Positions 63,301 through 64,000 of a DNA stretch of 64,000 bases are shown here, one piece after another. Source of the stretch: Mycobacterium simiae. Lineage in GTDB: Bacteria; Actinomycetota; Actinomycetes; Mycobacteriales; Mycobacteriaceae. How positions within the stretch are numbered: position 1 is the stretch's first letter; every line of letters starts with the position of its first letter. The stretch is from positions 5,518,001 to 5,582,000 of the forward strand of contig NZ_AP022568.1 in NCBI RefSeq assembly GCF_010727605.1. The letters run 5' to 3'. The notes below the pieces were generated by a model, which was given only the letters and a program-made list of their open reading frames with translations, was not told the origin of the DNA and did no database searches. Both the position numbers and the translations under genes were made by a program.

Positions 63301-64000
63301 AGTGCGCCAGCTTCTGGGCGAACTCCTCGGCTTCGATGGCGCTGAGCTGGTCGGTCAGCGCGAAGAACCATGGCTTGTCGTCGATCACCATCCAGGTGTC
63401 GCGGTCGCGGGGCAGCGCCTCGATCACGCCCTTGTCGTCGAACCGCAGCGTCCGCTCCGGCACCGACGTCCACATGGAAGCCCCGGTCAGGTCGAAGAAT
63501 GTCACGCCGTCGACACCTTCGGCGCTGATGACGTATTCCCATTGCGGGTCAACAACATCGGCGATGATCACGGTGTGCGGTGTCGGCGTCTGCGCCGACG
63601 AGCTGGCGTGGCGGGGCGTGAAAGATCCACGCCCGGCGAACAATTCAGCCTGCTCGGCGGCGAATTCGCGCACCGAGCTGTAGACCATCCGCGCGTTGCC
63701 GGCCGCGTCCTGGCGACGGGAGTCACCGAAGTGCGGAAGCCACTTGACCCAATCCCATTCGTCCAAGTCCGAACTGACCACGACCATCTGCACGTGGTCG
63801 GGGCCGTGCGAGAAGGCCAACTGGCAGACGATCGCCCGCATCAGACCCAAGACTTGCGGACGGTCGCCGACTAGCGCGTACCAGGGCTCGACGAGCAGCG
63901 AGACCATCTTGGGCAGGTTGTAGACGACGCTTTGGTAGCGACCGAATTCCTGCAGCGCCTTGCCGGTCACGGGTTCGAGCTCGATGTCGGTCGGCATGTT
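60368..64000 (-). CDS. eccC5: ESX-5 FtsK/SpoIIIE-type ATPase EccC5 (5' end outside window)
   Basis: Motor and substrate receptor of ESX-5. About 1,210 C-terminal residues are present; the N-terminal membrane helices and part of the stalk lie beyond the window edge. Three ATPase modules are seen: the first has GTTGSGKST (K324 counting from the ATG at 63997), the second GAGGAGKTT, and the third a degenerate GRRECGRTT. In EccC proteins the first module is the catalytically important one and the last binds Esx C-termini. It converges on cyp143 with about 50 bp between stops. Confidence 0.97.
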   Translation of the reverse strand, partial: NMPTDIELEPVTGKALQEFGRYQSVVYNLPKMVSLLVEPWYALVGDRPQVLGLMRAIVCQLAFSHGPDHVQMVVVSSDLDEWDWVKWLPHFGDSRRQDAAGNARMVYSSVREFAAEQAELFAGRGSFTPRHASSSAQTPTPHTVIIADVVDPQWEYVISAEGVDGVTFFDLTGASMWTSVPERTLRFDDKGVIEALPRDRDTWMVIDDKPWFFALTDQLSAIEAEEFAQKLAHWRLAEAYEEIGQRVAHIGARDILSYYGIDDPGNIDFDSLWGSRTDTMGRSRLRVPFGNRSDNGELLFLDMKSLDEGGDGPHGVMSGTTGSGKSTLVRTVIESLMLAHPPEELQFVLADLKGGSAVKPFAGVPHVSRIITDLEEDQALMERFLDALWGEIARRKAVCDNAGVDDAKEYNSVRARMRARGQDMPPLPMLVVVIDEFYEWFRIMPTAVDVLDSIGRQGRAYWIHLMMASQTIESRAEKLMENMGYRLVLKARTAGAAQAAGVPNAVNLPAQAGLGYFRRSLEDIVRFQAEFLWRDYYARGVDADGDEAPVLVHSIDYIRPQLFTTSFTPLEVSVGGPEIEPEAIIGNGELLDGEPVEVEEEDEEGIRTPKVGTEIINQLRKIDFEPYRLWQPPLTQPVAIDDLVNRFLGRPWHQDYGTARDLVFPIGIIDRPFKHDQPPWTVDTSGPGANVLILGAGGAGKTTALQTLICAAALTHTPEQVQFYCLAYSSTALTTIARLPHVGEVAGPTDPYGVRRTVAELLALVRDRKRSFLEYGIASMDVFRRRKFGGEAGPVPNDGFGDVYLVIDNYRALAEENEVLIEQVNQIINQGPSFGVHVVVTADRESELRPPVRSGFGSRIELRLAAVEDAKLVRSRFAKDVPVKPGRGMVAVNYVRLDSDPQAGLHTLVARPAMASTADKIFESDSVIAAVSRLASGQAPPVRRLPARFGVEQVRELAARDHRQGVGVGGIAWAISELDLAPVYLNFNENAHLMVTGRRECGRTTTLATIMSEIGRLYAPGSSTAPTPPQGKPSAQVWLIDPRRQLLTTLGTEYVERFAYNLDGVHAMVGELAATLATRQPPPGLSAEELLSRSWWSGPEIFLIVDDVQQLPPGFDSPLQQIAPWVTRAADVGLHVLVTRTFGGWSSAGSDPILRALHQANTPLLVMDADPDEGFIRGKMKGGPLPRGRGLLMAEDTGVFVQVAATEIRK

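Overview
The window is high-GC actinobacterial DNA from a slow-growing Mycobacterium. It carries most of an ESX-5 type VII secretion locus, which is known only from slow growers. Gene order follows M. tuberculosis Rv1845c to Rv1783, reversed relative to that genome. The species cannot be named from the sequence alone, but it is not M. tuberculosis: there is no PE_PGRS gene between bacA and the Rv1817 homologue, and no gene that looks like lppT or Rv1813c.

Bases 1-12.3 kb (mostly + strand): an M56 BlaR-like peptidase fragment, gnd1, guaB1, two coupled CNNM/CBS membrane proteins, malate synthase glcB, a membrane-anchored substrate-binding/VWA protein and an alpha/beta hydrolase. Bases 12.3-25.9 kb (- strand): the glycine cleavage P-protein gcvB behind a tandem glycine riboswitch, the MerR regulator resR, a BFN-domain nuclease-like protein, a second MerR regulator, garA, gcvH, two DUF881 proteins flanking a small basic membrane protein, pgsA2, secA2 and ilvG. 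bacA lies divergently from ilvG.

Bases 27.9-35.3 kb are more accessory. They hold a 45-bp tandem repeat array, a frameshifted flavoprotein, a VOC protein, a TetR regulator facing a Ddn-like flavin/F420 protein across two matched palindromes, a secreted trypsin-like protease, a sterol-desaturase-like protein, an NDH-2-like oxidoreductase and mgtC.

Bases 35.3-42.5 kb hold a PPE/DUF732 cluster: four PPE genes, one of them frameshifted, and three small secreted DUF732 proteins, split by about 1 kb of unusually AT-rich non-coding DNA.

Bases 43-64 kb hold ESX-5 on the - strand, read from right to left: eccC5 (5' end outside the window), cyp143 on the opposite strand, a ferredoxin, PPE-PE-PPE-PPE-PPE-PE, esxM, esxN, espG5, eccD5, mycP5, eccE5 and eccA5. 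EccC5/D5/E5 and MycP5 belong to the membrane machine, EspG5 is the PPE chaperone, EccA5 is the cytosolic AAA+ ATPase, and the PE/PPE/Esx proteins are substrates. The most striking feature is a PPE gene present twice, 2,976 bp apart, apparently without any base difference over about 1.21 kb and with borders that coincide with the reading frame. A run of small hairpins lies between the two copies.
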